Positions 20,101-31,509 of a DNA stretch of 64,000 nucleotides are shown piece after piece (position 1 is the stretch's first letter; each line of letters starts with the position of its first letter). The notes beneath the pieces are model-generated. The model did no database searches. It saw only the letters and a program-made list of their open reading frames with translations, and was not told the origin of the DNA. The stretch is from Rhynchopus euleeides. Taxonomy: Eukaryota; Euglenozoa; Diplonemea; Diplonemida; Diplonemidae. The stretch is taken from positions 1,860,001-1,924,000 of the forward strand of contig OY723251.1 in the NCBI GenBank assembly GCA_963210315.1, read 5' to 3'. The position numbers were made by a program, and so were the translations under genes.

Positions 20101-23100
20101 ATGTCCACCCCGCCCCACCTCACCCCCACCCGGTCCCCCTCCGCCAGCGCCGCAGGCGCCTGGGATGGGAACCCCTCCGCAGGGCAGCTGCCGCCGCCCT
20201 GCTCGCCGCAGCGGATCCTGAGCCCGCCGCCCGACGCGCTGTCCATCCTCTTCCCGAGAGGGCGCTCCGTCAGCACCCCGGCTGCTGCCAGCCCCACGGG
20301 GAGCGCTGCCGCTGTCTCCCGTGCCATCTCGCCTCCGCCGCCTCCGCCGCGTGGGAGCTCCGGCAGGAGCAGGTCTGTCGCGAGCGAGGCGAGGGCGCAT
20401 GAGGCTTATCTGTCGGAGGAGGTGCGGAAGCGGAGCGCGTTTGCGGAGGGGCTGGAGCTGGCGGAGGGGCGTGTGGCGCAGCAGATGGCTGCGCTGGAGG
20501 CGGTGAACCTGGAGCTGCGGCACGCGGAGGCGGAGAAGGCGCGCAGGGGGAAGGAGCTGGCGCAGCTGACGAACGACGTCAACTCGCAGCGCATCGCGCT
20601 GAAGAAGCTCCGCCTGGAGGAGGAGAGCGCCAGGCAGCGCGGCGCGGATGCATCTCGCGCGGAGTCTGCCCTCCGCCAGCTGCAGTTCCGCCTGGATGAG
20701 GAGCGGGAGACGCGCCTCGCTGCGGAGAGGCAGGTGCACAACGCGGCAGTCACGCTTGACAACCTTATCTGTGCCAACGAGGAGCTTCAGGCTGCCCTCC
20801 GCTGCAACGCGCCTTTCCCAGGGGACGCGTCGTCTCTGCAGTCCGATGCGCAGCGCCAGATGACAGATGAGATCAACATCCTGCAGCGCTGCCTCACGGA
20901 GGTTGCAGCGCAGCGCGACGCGGCGCGCCACTTCTCCGCCTCCGCCGCATCCGACCCCCCGCTGCGGCACACCACCCCCTCCGACGCGCCGGCGGCTGTT
21001 CACATCGAGGCTCTCCAGGGCCGGGTGCACGAGCTGGAGGCGCTGCTGGCGGAGACGCAGCAGCAGCAGGACAAACAGCACCGCTCTGCCAGCCAACCCT
21101 CCGACGCGGAGACGGAGCCACCGTCGGGCCCAGGGAGGTACACCGAGGAGGCTTTGACGCGCGCGCTCGCTGAGGAGAAGAAGACATCTGCCGCATTCTC
21201 TGAGGCGTTGCGGACGGAGCGCACGGTGCGGGCCGCTGCGGAGGAGAGAGCAACCGAGCTGGAGCACCGCGCCGCCGTGCTGTCGGATGAGCGTGACAGG
21301 GCGCTGCGGGGGGCGGACCTCGCGGTGGAGCAGCGCGAGGGGCAGCTGCGGGATGCGGTGCGGCGGGAGCAGCAGAAGGCCAGCGACGCGGAGGGGCGGC
21401 TGCGGCAGGGCGCAGCAGACCTCTCCGTGGCGGAGGATGCGATGCGGCAGGCATATCTGAAGGAGCGCGAGCAGCGCGAAGCGCTGCAGGCACAGCTCGA
21501 CGCCCTCCGGGCCTCCGCCTCCTCCGACGCAGAGGGGCGGCTGCGGCAGGGCACGGCAGACCCCTCTGGGCAGGCATATCTGAAGGAGCGCGAGCAGCGC
21601 GAAGCGCTGCAGGCCCAGCTTGACGCCCTCCGGGCCTCCTCCGATGCAGACCTCCGGAAGCTCCGCAGCGAATCCCTCAGGGACATCGAGGCGGCGGTTG
21701 CCGCAGCCGCGACCCCTGCAGGCGATGAACCACACCCCCACAGCACCACGGCTGCCGCAGATGCCATCGCGGAGCACCGCAAGGCACTCGCTGCAGAGGA
21801 GGCCCGCCGCAAGGCGCTGGAGGATGAGGTGTATGACCTGAAGCGGCAGGCCATCCTCCGGCAGGCGTCGGCAGGCGGTGGGGATGGGGGTGGTGCGGAC
21901 ATGCTGCAGATGCTGCAGCGGGAGGTGGAGGAGGAGAGGCGGGCCAGGCGGAGGTGTGAGGAGGACCTGGAGGCGGCGCTGGCGCTCCGCGCCGGCGGAG
22001 GTGTCGGGGAGGACAGCTGCAGCAGCGGGAGCGTGGGGAGCGGGGGGAGCGGCAGCGGGGTGCTGCCCCCCTCCGCGGCGCTGCTCCGCAGGATGCAGGG
22101 GGAGGAGCGGCTGCGCCGCCGCGCCGCGGAGGATGAGGAGCGCGACGAGCGACTCCGCAACGGCGCGGCGCACCTCCGCGTCGCCGCCACCGCGGGAGGG
22201 GGGGGCGCCGCGCCCGGCGCGCCCTCCGCCACCGCAACCGCCACCGCCTCCGCCCTGCCGGGGCTGGAGGCGCAGCTGCTGCGCGAGCAGCTCCACGAAG
22301 AGGGGGCGCGCCGGAGGCGACTCGAGGCGGAGGTCGACAGCCTGCGCGCCGCAGGCGCCGGGGGGGGCGGTGCCCCGCCCGATGCGGCTGCCGCCGCCAC
22401 CGCCGCCGTGCTGCAGGCGGAGGTGCGGCAGCTGCGGGAGGACGCGCTCCGCGCGCAGCGCGAGCACCTCGCGGACATCGAGAGGCTCGCAGGGGGGCAG
22501 GATGGCACGGCAGAGGCGTCTGCCCTGCGCGACGCCCTCCGCGACAGGGATGGGGAGATTGCGCGCCTCCGCGCCGCCGCCGCCGCCGCCACCCCCACCG
22601 CGCACACCCATGGGGTTGCCATCCTGCACGCCGGCACGCCTGTCGCGGCAGCCGCAGTGCCGGATGCGCTTCTGGAGAGGCAGGACGCGAGGCTGCGCGA
22701 GGTGCAGTCGCAGCTGGAGGCACTCTCCTCCGCCGCGGAGGCGGAGCGCAGGGAGCGCGACGCGGCGCGGCAGGACCTCGCCCTGGCGCAGGCCGCGCTG
22801 CACCGCCCCCTCTCAGAGGCGGAGACGGAGGCACGCGCCGCCCTGGAGAACGAGCGGCGCCTCCGCACCGCCGCAGAGGATGAGGCGGGCAGGCTGCGGG
22901 CGGAGCTCACGCTCGCGAGAGCTGCCTCTGCCCCGGGCGAGGCTGCGATGCATGAGAGGGAGTTGCTGCAGAGGGAGGTGGAGAGGCTGCGGGCCGCGCT
23001 TGCCGAGGCGGAGGAGGCGGTGCGGCAGCTGCAGCAGCAGCAGCAGCAGGGGCCCAGCAGCGGGTCTGCCGCGGAGCGGCTGCTGATTGAGAAGCAGAAG

Positions 23101-25158
23101 GCTTTGGTGGAGGATCTCGTCACGCAGAATGCGGAGCTGCGGGGGGCGGTGGAGGATGCGATGTTGCAGCAGCAGCAGCAGCAGGGGCAGGGCCCGGCGG
23201 TTCCCGCGGCGGAGCTCGCCGCCGCGCTGTCGCGGTTGCGCGAGGAGGAGGCGCGGCGGGGGATGCTGGAGGCGCAGCTGGCCCTGATGGCATCCAAGGC
23301 GGAGGAGGAGCGCCGCAGCGCGGCTGCCTCGCAGCAGGATCAGCAGCAGCAGCAGCAGTCGCCCGACGTGGCGAAGCTCTTCTCCGAACTGCACACCCGG
23401 CTGCGCGAGGAGGAGGCGCGGCGCGGGGTGGCGGAGGCGCAGCTCGCCACCCTGTCGGAGGAGAACCAGAAGCTGCAGCAGCAGGGGCCGTCCCCCGACG
23501 TGGCGAAGCTCTTCTCCGAGCTGCACACCCGGCTGCGGGAGGAGGAGGCGCGCCGCGGGGAGCTGGAGGGGGAGCTGCGTGCTGCGCAGCAGCAGCAGCA
23601 GCAGCAGCAGGGCGGCGAGGGTGGTGGTGCCGGCAGCCTGCCTCAGGAGGAGAAGGATGCGGCTGCGGCGCGTGCCCTGGAGGAGACGCTTTCGGAGCTG
23701 CGGCAGCAGCGGGAGGCGAGCGAGGCGGACCGCGAGGCGGCGCACGAGCTCCGCTCTGCGCTGCTGGAGGAGCAGAAGCGGCGGAGCGTGGCGGAGGAGG
23801 AGCTGCAGCAGCACAAGGCATTCTTCGACTCCCCCCGCCGCGAGCAGGGGATCCGCAGCATCGTGCAGCAGAACGCGGAGCTGAAGGAGGAGGTGCAGCA
23901 GGGGCTTCTCCGCATCGCACAGCTCCAGGCCTCCTGCGGGTCGCCGGCGCCGCCCACCCCGCTCAGCGCCGTGTCGCCATCCCCTGCGCGGAGCGCAGAC
24001 GAAGGGAGGCCGGACGCGCTGTCCCCCTCCTCCACCCCAGGCGCGGGGAAGGCGAAACAGCAGCAGCAGCAGCAGCAGCACAGCAAGCCGCCTTCATCCC
24101 TCTGTTCCACGTCGCCCTGCGGCGGTGTGGAGGATGCCCTCGCTTCGAAGGAGAGGGAGCTGCAGGCAGAGCGTGCGCGGAGCAGGGCGCTGCAGGAGCG
24201 CCTGCGCGATTTGAGGGGGCTGAAGAAGAGCGCTGCGGAGGAGAGGCGGGGGTTGGAGGCGGAGGTGCGGAAGCTGGAGGATGCGCTGGCCGCGGCGCGT
24301 TCGCAGCTGGCGAGGTGCCGCGAGTCGGTGTCGCGGGGGCAGGGGGTGGCGCGGCGGAGCGCGGAGCAGGCGTCGCAGGTTGCGGATCTGGAGGAGCGGA
24401 ACCTGGCGCTGCAGCGGGAGCTGCGCGAGGCGCGGAAGCAGCTCCGCGGGGCAAAGGAGGAGGCGCGCACCGCGGTGCGGGAGAGGAACGCCGCCTTTGA
24501 GGAAACCTCGCATGTCGAAGAGCAGCTGCAGTGTGTCCACGAGACGTTGCTTGAGGGGGACGGGCGTATCGAGGAGCTCAGCGCCTACCTGGAGGAAGCG
24601 GAGACCGCGAAGCAGCGCGCGGAGGCTGACATGGTTGGCCTGCAGAGGGCGCTCAGCGAGGCGGCCGACACGGTGCAGCTCACCAACCGCCACCTCCGCG
24701 ACTCGCAGGAGCTCTCCCCGGTGATTGCGGTGGCGCCGCGTGGTGGGGGTGGTGTGGCCCGGAGGTCGCGCACACCCCACCCTCCGTCGCCCGTTATCGA
24801 TTCGGCCTTCGTGTCGCCCCCGCGTGAGATCCCCGGCGGAGGCCTGCTGGAGGTGACCTTTCAGGATGCGGTGACCGACGAGGTGCATTCCTTCAGCAGG
24901 TCGGAGTGGCTGCCGGGTGCCCTGCAGTACACCTCGAATGGGAAGGCGCGCCCGCCAACGCGGAGGCTGTGCTACGAGCAGGGCAGAGGGAGGGTGCGCT
25001 TTGTCGACACCGGGAGGGCGGTGGACCTGCCGCAGGAGGGGCGCGGGTGTCTGGTGGCGCAGCTGAGGCAGCTGGCGGATATGGCGGGGGTGCCGCACAA
25101 CTTCGCGCCGCCGAGTACGGTGAACGTGTCGCCTGCGTTGGAGACGACGTATCATTAG
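20101..25158 (+). CDS. Large coiled-coil protein with poly-Gln tracts (1685 aa)
   Basis: I chose the ATG at 20101 because the in-frame sequence upstream is only microsatellite. Residues 1-90 are Pro/Ser/Gly-rich and disordered. From about 95 to 1540 the sequence is nearly continuous heptad-type coiled coil rich in Glu, Arg, Ala, Leu and Gln. CAG-encoded Gln runs occur at about nt 23035, 23165, 23340, 23585 and 24060. Two internal duplications are visible: the QAYLKEREQREALQAQLDAL unit (nt 21450-21640) and the SPDVAKLFSELHTRLREEEA unit (nt 23359 and 23494). The last 110 residues form a small globular region (EVTFQDAVTDEVHSFSR ... GRVRFVDTGRAVDLP). I do not recognise a named family; length and composition suggest a cytoskeletal, basal-body or Golgi tether. 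Single exon as read. Confidence 0.85.
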   Translation: MSTPPHLTPTRSPSASAAGAWDGNPSAGQLPPPCSPQRILSPPPDALSILFPRGRSVSTPAAASPTGSAAAVSRAISPPPPPPRGSSGRSRSVASEARAHEAYLSEEVRKRSAFAEGLELAEGRVAQQMAALEAVNLELRHAEAEKARRGKELAQLTNDVNSQRIALKKLRLEEESARQRGADASRAESALRQLQFRLDEERETRLAAERQVHNAAVTLDNLICANEELQAALRCNAPFPGDASSLQSDAQRQMTDEINILQRCLTEVAAQRDAARHFSASAASDPPLRHTTPSDAPAAVHIEALQGRVHELEALLAETQQQQDKQHRSASQPSDAETEPPSGPGRYTEEALTRALAEEKKTSAAFSEALRTERTVRAAAEERATELEHRAAVLSDERDRALRGADLAVEQREGQLRDAVRREQQKASDAEGRLRQGAADLSVAEDAMRQAYLKEREQREALQAQLDALRASASSDAEGRLRQGTADPSGQAYLKEREQREALQAQLDALRASSDADLRKLRSESLRDIEAAVAAAATPAGDEPHPHSTTAAADAIAEHRKALAAEEARRKALEDEVYDLKRQAILRQASAGGGDGGGADMLQMLQREVEEERRARRRCEEDLEAALALRAGGGVGEDSCSSGSVGSGGSGSGVLPPSAALLRRMQGEERLRRRAAEDEERDERLRNGAAHLRVAATAGGGGAAPGAPSATATATASALPGLEAQLLREQLHEEGARRRRLEAEVDSLRAAGAGGGGAPPDAAAAATAAVLQAEVRQLREDALRAQREHLADIERLAGGQDGTAEASALRDALRDRDGEIARLRAAAAAATPTAHTHGVAILHAGTPVAAAAVPDALLERQDARLREVQSQLEALSSAAEAERRERDAARQDLALAQAALHRPLSEAETEARAALENERRLRTAAEDEAGRLRAELTLARAASAPGEAAMHERELLQREVERLRAALAEAEEAVRQLQQQQQQGPSSGSAAERLLIEKQKALVEDLVTQNAELRGAVEDAMLQQQQQQGQGPAVPAAELAAALSRLREEEARRGMLEAQLALMASKAEEERRSAAASQQDQQQQQQSPDVAKLFSELHTRLREEEARRGVAEAQLATLSEENQKLQQQGPSPDVAKLFSELHTRLREEEARRGELEGELRAAQQQQQQQQGGEGGGAGSLPQEEKDAAAARALEETLSELRQQREASEADREAAHELRSALLEEQKRRSVAEEELQQHKAFFDSPRREQGIRSIVQQNAELKEEVQQGLLRIAQLQASCGSPAPPTPLSAVSPSPARSADEGRPDALSPSSTPGAGKAKQQQQQQQHSKPPSSLCSTSPCGGVEDALASKERELQAERARSRALQERLRDLRGLKKSAAEERRGLEAEVRKLEDALAAARSQLARCRESVSRGQGVARRSAEQASQVADLEERNLALQRELREARKQLRGAKEEARTAVRERNAAFEETSHVEEQLQCVHETLLEGDGRIEELSAYLEEAETAKQRAEADMVGLQRALSEAADTVQLTNRHLRDSQELSPVIAVAPRGGGGVARRSRTPHPPSPVIDSAFVSPPREIPGGGLLEVTFQDAVTDEVHSFSRSEWLPGALQYTSNGKARPPTRRLCYEQGRGRVRFVDTGRAVDLPQEGRGCLVAQLRQLADMAGVPHNFAPPSTVNVSPALETTYH

Positions 25159-26450
25159 GGGGGGGAGAGGAGGGGGTGGGAGGAGAGGGGACAGCGGATG
25201 TTCACCAATCGCATTGCAGAGCAGAGCAGAGGGGAGTCGGAAGGGGGGTGGGGGGTGTGCTGCACAGTGGAGCAGGAGAGTGTCGCCCCAAGAGTAGAGT
25301 CTGCTGGCGCGGTTGTGTGTTTCACAACATAAATGTAAAAAGGATTCGCAAGACGGGGAGTGGGGGGAGGGGGTGTGAAGCTAACGCCGTGTGTCCGTCA
25401 TGAGGGCTTGCGCTCTGGTGTGGACCTGCATGAAATGTAAACAGGTTGTCGGGGAGGGAGGGGAAGGGGGGGTGGGTGGGTGGGTCGGGGCGCCTTGCTC
25501 TTTGTGTCCCCCAGTGGGGGTGCCGTCAAAAAGGTGATCCACGTGTGGTGTGTGTTGTGTATAGCCATTCCCTTCTCTTCTCTTCAGATTCGCACCACGC
25601 AGGGTAGGGTGGGGCGGCTCGCCAGTTTTTCTGGCAACTGTCGTCATTTTTCACGTGACAGCCTGAGAACCTGCTGTCAAGCGGGAACCAACCAAATGCC
25701 CTTGTCGGACCCGTCGCGAAGACCCCCCCTCCAGTTTCTATAGTTCTATTCCTTCACTACCCCCACGACACCCCCCCACCCACTCCCTCCCCCAGTCGGG
25801 TGTGAACCCCGTCACCCCCACACACCCACAACACCCCCATTCGGGAGCCCCCATTCCCTATTTCCCTTCCGATAATAAAGCAAGCTGTACTCAAACATTG
25901 TAACACTTTAGAAATCGAACCGCTGGAGGTATAACGGGTGGGAACACCAACCATGTATTCAACTTGTAAGTAGGAGGGTGGGTGGGGGTGTGGTCTGCAG
26001 GATAGGCAGTTGGTCTGGGCGTGTAGGGGTCTGGACCGGTGTGTCGCAGCAAACGATCTTCGACACCGGCATGTTGCCGTTCTGCTTTCGGAAAAAAGTT
26101 TGGGTGTCGGCGAACACAAAGCATTTGTTTGGTTCTTGCATTTCCCTCTCGACAAGTCGCGTCTGTAGGAGAAACGGTGACGAATCTGCATCAGCAGGGA
26201 TGGCTGGAAGACATAATCGGCAGGAATTCTACCAGGCAAGGCAAGACAATGGGAAATAAATGATGTTCTGCACTTGGCTGTCGAAAAGCCTGTAAACCCT
26301 GATCGGGACTGGCCTCTCTGCAGCCAGGCAGCCGCAGCAGGAGCCACTGCTTCTCTGCTGCTCAGCATTGCGCACCAATCTGCAGAGGGAACAGTGAGGC
26401 AGCGCATCAACGCCAGCCCCCCCAACGGGGACACCCGATCGCTCAGCAGT
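25159..26450. other. Intergenic region
   Basis: No supportable gene. A pyrimidine tract ending in CTTCAG at about 25588 precedes ATTCGCACCACGCAG, similar to CGTCAGATTCGCACCGCACAG at about 5028; the meaning is unknown. Confidence 0.45.
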
Positions 26451-26824
26451 GCAGGGAAGCGCGACCCACCTCTTGCTGGCAACAACAGGGTGTCGCGTTG
26501 CCACTGTTGGCAGGGCGAATCGCCCTCCCTCCCTCATCCCGAAGTGTTTCATATATCCTGGAGGGCGAGGCTTTGCGGGGAAGGGGTGGGGGTGAGATGG
26601 CCTGTCGGTTGTACCGAGGGGTGGGGAGCTGTTGCCTGGTTTGCGGTGGGGATACCCTGGTCGAGAGCCGATGCAGGAGGAGGTGCGATGCAGTGTTCCC
26701 CACACACCCCCTGCCTACCCCTACCCCAGCCCAGACAAGAAACGGACGAGACTTTGTTGGTTGACCGCATCAGCCGTGCTGGCCGTTGTGTCGCACCACA
26801 GGCCAGCCTTGCACACTGCACTCC

Positions 26825-26840
26825 TCCCCCACAGCCACAG
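26825..26840 (+). promoter_or_regulatory. Candidate splice acceptor before DUF4116 copy 1 (conserved in all copies)
   Basis: The tract CCTCCCCCACAGCCACAG ends 43 bases before the ATG. Equivalent sites precede the other copies at 28950, 32115 and 37244. This fits a trans-splice or leader-intron acceptor. Confidence 0.4.
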
Positions 26841-26883
26841 GTGTGAACACGGCTGCCTGTGCACACGGGCACGAGGAAGAAGC

Positions 26884-28266
26884 ATGTTGGTGTTCCTGGC
26901 TGACAGGAGGACCGGTGACCAGCATGCCGCTGACATCGGGATCGACGACACGCTGGATATGTTGAAGGAGCTTGCACTGCAGGTGCTTCCCAACTTTGTT
27001 GGTGTGGAGGTGGCTGACCTGCAGCTGTCGGTGGGGGACGAAGTCTTGTGTGGCGACGGGCCTCTGAGCAGTGGTGCAGCTGTCGCAGATGGGTGCACAG
27101 TGGATGTTGACCTGCTGTCCCAGCACTACCTGGATGACCTGCACAGCGGTCGCAAGGACGTGTGGGAGGTTCCGCTGTGGGTGTCGATCAAGGCGGACGT
27201 TCTCGAAGCTCTTCGGGACAAGCCGTGGCAACTTGAATCCGCACACATCACCGTCAGAACCAATCGTGAGATCAATCTCGCAGTTGTGTAACAGAAAGGC
27301 TGGGCCTTGCAATACGTCCACGACTCCCTGAAGGCCGACCGTGAAGTCAATCTCGCAGCTGTGCAACAGTACGGTGAGGCCTTGCAGTACGTCCACGACT
27401 CCCTGAAGGCCGAACGCGATTATATTCTTGCAGCTGTGCAAAGTAGTGGCTGTGCCTTGCAGTACGTCGACGACCCCCGAAGGGCCGACCGTGAAATCAA
27501 TCTCGCAGCTGTGCAACAGGACGGCGAGGCCTTGCAGTACGTCCACCACTCCCTGAAGGCCGACCGTGAAATCAATCTCGCAGCTGTGCAAAGTAGTGGC
27601 CGGGCCTTTGAACACGTCGACAACTCCCTGAAGGCTGAACGTGATTATAATCTCGCAGCGGTGCAAAGTAATGGCTGTGCCTTGGAAGACATCGACGACT
27701 CCCTGAAGGACGATCGTGAAATCAATTTTGCAGCTGTGCAACAGGAAGGCTGTGCCTTGCTATACGTGCATGACTCCCTGAAGGCTGAACGTGAATATAA
27801 TCTTGCAGCTGTGCAAAGCAGTGGCTGGGCCTTGCCCCACGTTCATTCCTCCCTGAAGGCCGACCGTGAAATCAGTCTCGCAGCTGTGCAACAGGACGGT
27901 CGGGCCTTGGAGTACGTCCACGACTCCCTGAAGGCTGAACGTGAATATAATCTTGCAGCGGTGCAAAGTAGTGGTTGGGCCTTGGAACACGTCCACTCCT
28001 CCCTGAAGACTGACCGTGAAATCAGTATCGCAGCTGTGCAACAGGAAGGCTGGGTCCTGCAACACGTGCACGACTCCCTGAAGGCAAATCGTGAAATCAG
28101 TCTCGCAGCTGTGCAACAGCAAGGCTGTGCCTTACAATACGTCCACTCCTCCCTGAAGGCCGATCGTGAAATCAATCTCGCAGCTGTGCAACAAACCGCC
28201 GAAGCCTTGCAATACGTGCACGACTCGCTGAAGGATGATCCTGAAGTGAATGCTGCCGTGCAATAG
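26884..28266 (+). pseudogene. Ubl-DUF4116 repeat protein, tandem copy 1 (in-frame stop)
   Basis: From MLVFLADRRTGDQH the first 78 residues have the hydrophobic pattern and length of a ubiquitin-like fold (inference). A linker follows (DVWEVPLWVS), then about 13 repeats of 25 residues with consensus ADREINLAAVQQxGxALQYVHDSLK, which is the DUF4116 pattern. The frame is interrupted by TAA at 27289-27291 at the start of repeat 1, where the other copies have CAA: a single C-to-T change. Beyond it the frame is open to TAG at 28264-28266. DUF4116 has no known function. The copy may be a pseudogene, a polymorphic allele, or read through. Confidence 0.8.
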
Positions 28267-28755
28267 GACACGTTCCCTTCGTCCATGCCTAATCAACAAG
28301 GTGCAGGCATACACCCACCACTGCCCTCCCATGTGGCGGCACGGATGAGTCAGATGGAGACGACGTTCTACAAAGAGGCTCGAGGGCGCGTCAGAAGGAT
28401 ACGATGCCTGTCCCTGACTGTGCTGAGGTGTGACCTCCTGCAGAGAGCTGGTGTGCAAGAAGAGGAGAACAGGGTTGGGGGTGTATCCGTCTTCAGGGTG
28501 CGGTGCGTGTCCATGGGCACAGCCGTCTCCGCTACCCTTGAGGCCCTGATCTGGGGAGGGAGGGAGGGAGGAAGGGGTGGGGCATCGAAGTCATGAGCTA
28601 TCCTCTGGCCTGAAAGTGCGATGATCGGGTCACAGTACCATGATGTCTTGGTGTTGCCTGATAGTCCCGAATTGCAGTTCGTACACCCCAGTCTCCCTCA
28701 CCCTCCACACCCCTCCCTCCCGACCGACGCGAACCCCCTGAGCAGGAGGAGCCGC
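28267..28755 (+). repeat. Conserved 3' flank of the DUF4116 unit, copy 1
   Basis: About 490 bp after the stop recurs after each copy (30978-31490, 33120-33590, 38669-39140). It includes a small frame beginning MSQMETTFYKEARGRVRR that is largely kept in the copies but differs by an indel in copy 4, so it is probably 3' UTR rather than a gene. Confidence 0.75.
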
Positions 28756-28993
28756 ACACTGCATATTATCTGTGGGTGTCGTGCAGGAGGAGGTGCGATG
28801 CAGTGTTCCCCACGCACCCCCTACCCACCCCTACCCCAGCCCAGACAAGAAACGGACGAGACTTTGTTGGTTGACCGCATCAGCCGTGCTGGCCGTTGTG
28901 TCGCACCACAGGCCAGCCTTGCGCACTGCACTCCTCCCCCACAACCACAGGTGTGAACACGGCTGCCTGTGCACACGGGCACGAGGAAGAAGC

Positions 28994-30977
28994 ATGTTGG
29001 TGTTCCTGGCTGACAGGAGGACCGGTGACCAGCATGCCGCTGACATCGGGATCGACGACACGCTGGACATGTTGAAGGAGCTTGCACTGCAGGTGCTTCA
29101 CAACTTTGTTGGTGTGGAGGTGGCTGACCTGCAGCTGTCGGTGGGGGGCGAGGTCTTGTGTGGCGACGGGCCTCTGAGCAGTGGTGCAGCTGTCGCAGAT
29201 GGGTGCACAGTGGATGTTGACCTGCTGTCCCAGCACTACCTGGATGACCTGCACAGCGGTCGCAAGGACGTGTGGGAGGTTCCGCTGTGGGTGTCGAACA
29301 AGGCGGACGTTCTCAGAGCTCTTTGGGACCTGCCGGAGCAACTTGCATCCGCGCACATCACGGTCAGAACCAATCGTGAGATCAATCTCGCAGTTGTGCA
29401 ACAGGACGGCGAGGCCTTGCAGTACGTCCACGACTCCCTGAAGGCTGAACGTGATTTTATTCTTGCAGCTGTGCAAAGTAGTGCCTGTGCCTTGGAACAC
29501 GTCCACTCCTCCCTGAAGGCCGACCTTGAAATCAATATCGCAGCTGTGCAACAGGAAGGCTGGGGCCTGCAGCACGTGCACGACTCCCTGAAAGCAAATC
29601 GTGAAATCAATCTCGCAGCTGTGCAACAGGAAGGCCGTGTCTTAGAATACGTCCACTCCTCCCTGAAGGCGGACCGTGAAATCAATCTCGCAGCGGTGCA
29701 ACAGTACGGTGAGGCCTTGGAGTACGTCGACGACTCCCTGAAGGCCGACCGTGAAATCAATCTCGCAGCTGTGCAACAGAACGCCGAGGCCTTCCCTCAC
29801 GTCCACTACTCCCTGAAGGCCGACCGTGAAATCAATCTCGCAGCGGTGCAACAGTATCGCTGGGCCTTGGAGTACGTTGACGACTCCCTGAAGGCCGTCC
29901 GTGAACTTAATCTTACAGCTGTGCAACAGAACGGTAGGGCCTTACAATGCGTCCACTCCTCCCTGAAGACCGACCGTGACATCAATCTCGCAGCTGTGCA
30001 ACAGAACGGTTGGGCCTTACAATGCGTCCACTCCTCCCTGAAGGCCGACCGTGAAATCAATCTCGCAGCGGTGCAACAGAGTCGCTGGGCCTTGGGAGAC
30101 GTCGACGACTCCCTGAAGGCCGACCGTGAAATTAATCTTTCAGCTGTGCAACAGGACGGTAGGGCCTTAGAATGCGTCCACTCCTCCCTGAAGGCCGCCC
30201 GTGACTGTCAATCTCGCAGCGGTGCAACAGAACGGTGACGCCTTGGAACACGTCCACCACTCCCTGAAGGGCGACCGTGAGATCAATCTCGCAGCGGTGC
30301 AAAGTAGGGGCTGGGCCTTGTGTGACGTCGGCGACTCCCTGAAGGCCGACCGTGAGATCAATCTCGCAGCTGTGCAACAGGAAGGCTGTGCCTTGGTAGA
30401 CGTCCACTCCTCCCTGACGGGCGACCGTGAAGTCAATCTTGCAGCAGTGCAACAGAACGCCGAGGCCTTGCATTACGTGCACGACTCCCTGACTGCCGAC
30501 CGTGAGATCAATCTCGCAGCTGTGCAACAGGACGGTGAGGCCTTGAAGTACGTCCACCACTCCCTGAAGGGCGACCGTGAGATCAATCTCGCAGCGGTGC
30601 AAAGTAGGGGCCGGGCCTTGCCATCCGTCCACTCCTCCCTGAAGGCCGACCGTGAGATCAATCTCGCAGCTGTGCAACAGCAAGGCTGTGCCTTACAATA
30701 CGTGCACTCCTCCCTGAAGGCCGACCGTGAGATCAATCTTGCAGCTGTGCAACAGGAAGGCTGTGCCTTCCAATGCGTCCACTCCTCCCTGACGTGCGAC
30801 CGTGAAATCAACCTTGCCGCAGTGCAACAGAACGCCGCGGCCTTGCAGTACGTGCACTCCTCCCTGAAGGCCGACCGTGGAATCAATCTCGCAGCTGTGC
30901 AACAAACCGCCGAGGCCTTGCAGTACGTGCACGACTCGCTGAAAGATGATCCTGAAGTGAATGCTGCCGTGCAATAG
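28994..30977 (+). pseudogene. Ubl-DUF4116 repeat protein, tandem copy 2 (one frameshift)
   Basis: This is the longest copy. The same N-terminal domain is followed by about 21 DUF4116 repeats. At about 30205-30213 CGTGACTGTCAATCTCG has one base more than the family sequence CGTGACATCAATCTCG, shifting the frame by +1; the remaining 10 repeats are open in the new frame to TAG at 30975-30977. All other repeats are clean, so the lesion is recent or a sequence error. Confidence 0.8.
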
Positions 30978-31509
30978 GACACGTTCCCTTCGTCCATGCC
31001 TAGTCAACAAGGGTGCAGGCATACACCCACCACTGCCCTCCCATGTGGCGGCACGGATGAGTCAGATGGAGACGACGTTCTACAAAGAGGCTCGAGGGCG
31101 CGTCAGAAGGATACGATGCCTGTCCCTGACTGTGCTGAGGTGTGACCTCCTACAGAGAGCTGGTGTGCAAGAAGAGGAGAACATGGTTGGGGGTGTATCC
31201 GTCTTCAGGGTGCGGTGCGTGTCCATGGGCACAGCCGTCTCCGCTACCCTTCAGGCCCTGATCTGGGGAGGGAGGGAGGAAGGGGTGGGGCATATCGAAG
31301 TCATGAGCTATCCTCTGGCCTGAAAGTGCGATGATCGGGTCACAGTACCATGATGTCTTGGTGTTGCCTGATAGTCCCGAATTGCAGTTCGTACACCCCA
31401 GTCTCCCTCACCCTCCACACCCCTCCCTCGCGACCGACACGAACCCCCTGAGCAGGAGGAGCCGCACACTGCAGATTATCTGTGGGTGTCGTGCAGGAGG
31501 AGGTGCGAT
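30978..31509 (+). repeat. Conserved 3' flank of the DUF4116 unit, copy 2
   Basis: Near-identical to 28267-28755, ending in GTGGGTGTCGTGCAGGAGGAGGTGCGATG where a short palindromic insertion starts. Confidence 0.75.

Noticed and set aside
27300-28260. 75-bp direct repeats resembling a satellite or CRISPR array
   Set aside because: Periodicity is exactly 25 codons and matches DUF4116 protein repeats; no spacers, and the setting is eukaryotic.
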